DNA from: an uncultured Clostridia bacterium
Lineage (GTDB): Bacteria > Bacillota > Clostridia > Oscillospirales > QAKW01
NCBI GenBank assembly: GCA_944387905.1
Contig: CALXGU010000019.1
Location: 1-14,624, forward strand
Reading direction: 5' to 3'
DNA length: 14,624 nt
Shown: positions 13,946-14,624 of the stretch, piece by piece
Numbering within the stretch: position 1 is the first letter of the stretch
How the letters are laid out: every line of letters starts with the position of its first letter
Notes under the pieces: generated by a model
Databases searched by the model: none
The model's input: only the letters and a program-made list of their open reading frames with translations
What the model was told of the DNA's origin: nothing
Made by a program: the position numbers and the translations under genes

Positions 13946-14624
13946 ATGAAAGATTATAAAAACTGGAAGACGGCGCTGTCCTGTAAGATTTTTGACGCAC
14001 AGGCGTTTGATGAATACAGAAAAAACGGAATAGAGCTTGTTGAAATATCGCCTGCATTGAAGGATTATGAGCATGTAGACTGGGAGGATATAAAAAGACA
14101 GAGTGATCGCACGGGAGTGGGTATATGGTCGCTTCATCTGCCGTTTTCCCGCGATTTGAGCATTGCTCATAAAGACGCGCAAAAACGCAGGGATACTGTG
14201 AGTATGCAGCTGGGATATCTGGAAAAAGCGGCAAAGCTGGGCGCGCATACAGCGGTAATACACCCGAGCTCTGAGCCTATCGAACCGCATGACAGATTTG
14301 AGTGTCTCAAGTTCTGTACTGAAAGTCTGTATGTTCTTTCAGACAGAGCAGAAAGTCTGGGTTTGACTCTTGCAGTCGAGAATCTGCCCAGGAGCTGCCT
14401 TTGCAGAGACAGCGATGAGATGCGTGAAGTGCTCGACAGTGACAAAAGGCTCAGATTCTGTTTTGATGTAAATCATCTGCTGTGCGACAGCCATGAGGCA
14501 TTTATTGAAAAGTTCTCAGACAGGCTTGTCACAATACATATTTCTGATTATGATTTCAAAGATGAGAGGCATGCACTGCCGGGAACAGGGCTTATCGACT
14601 GGAAACGGCTGGTTGAACTGCTTG
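13946..14624 (+). CDS. Sugar phosphate isomerase/epimerase (xylose-isomerase-like TIM barrel), 3'-truncated by window end
   Basis: The first 226 codons are present and the frame stays open to the window end. The ATG follows a strong AAAGGAGGG at 5 bases. It begins MKDYKNWKTALSCKIF. Features of the AP-endonuclease-2/xylose-isomerase-like barrel are a strand and turn GIELVEIS, WSLHLPFS near 61-68 and AVIHPSS near 103-109. Likely metal ligands are Glu145 (AVENLPRS), Asp174 and His177 (FCFDVNHLL) and His198 (TIHISDYDF), with GTGLIDW before the expected last strand. The final Glu ligand would lie beyond the window. Members isomerise or epimerise sugars or act on inositol-like substrates in the cytosol; the substrate cannot be assigned here. 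It is divergent from the giant esterase gene, so a shared role in sugar use is possible but unproven. Confidence 0.88.
   Translation, partial: MKDYKNWKTALSCKIFDAQAFDEYRKNGIELVEISPALKDYEHVDWEDIKRQSDRTGVGIWSLHLPFSRDLSIAHKDAQKRRDTVSMQLGYLEKAAKLGAHTAVIHPSSEPIEPHDRFECLKFCTESLYVLSDRAESLGLTLAVENLPRSCLCRDSDEMREVLDSDKRLRFCFDVNHLLCDSHEAFIEKFSDRLVTIHISDYDFKDERHALPGTGLIDWKRLVELL

Overview
The window looks like chromosomal DNA of a Bacillota (Clostridia-type) bacterium, plausibly a gut or other anaerobic Oscillospirales-like lineage. The evidence is strong AGGAGG-type ribosome binding sites, TTGACA/TATAAT promoters, a tRNA-sensing T-box leader, intrinsic terminators with short U tracts and a very large Gram-positive-style secreted protein. 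The exact genus cannot be read from the sequence.

Layout, left to right. Positions 1-608 (+) hold the last codons of rsmI (16S rRNA ribose methyltransferase) followed by a LURP-one-related small protein. A nearly loop-less 41-bp inverted repeat (611-651) separates them from genes converging from the other strand. Positions 655-3191 (-) form a methionine biosynthesis unit: a consensus promoter, a T-box leader with an apparent AUG (Met) specifier, then metY (O-acetylhomoserine sulfhydrylase) and metA (homoserine O-acyltransferase with the acetyl-CoA-type Glu111). The two enzymes are consecutive: MetA makes O-acetylhomoserine and MetY converts it with sulfide to homocysteine. Upstream lies a stand-alone pncC/CinA C-terminal-domain gene (3195-3668, -) with its own promoter.

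Positions 3767-13726 (-), two thirds of the window, are one uninterrupted gene for a secreted protein of about 3319 residues. It is built from six modules of about 530-590 residues. Each begins with a recurring unit that reads like the first turn of a right-handed beta-helix. Four then continue as Asn-rich parallel beta-helix, a closing YTxDY motif and a beta-sandwich. Module 3 carries two complete SGNH/GDSL esterase domains where the helix should be, and module 6 carries a third SGNH domain inserted into a helix. All three keep Ser, Gly, Asn and Asp-x-x-His. No sortase motif, SLH repeat, dockerin or transmembrane anchor is visible. This protein is the most interesting object here. It may be an extracellular multi-esterase acting on acetylated glycans, but the substrate is unknown.

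The AT-rich divergent intergenic region (13727-13945) contains a perfect 27-bp palindrome lying across the likely -10 region of the giant gene, and a separate promoter for the rightward gene. That gene (13946 to the window end, +) is a partial sugar phosphate isomerase/epimerase of the xylose-isomerase-like TIM barrel family.
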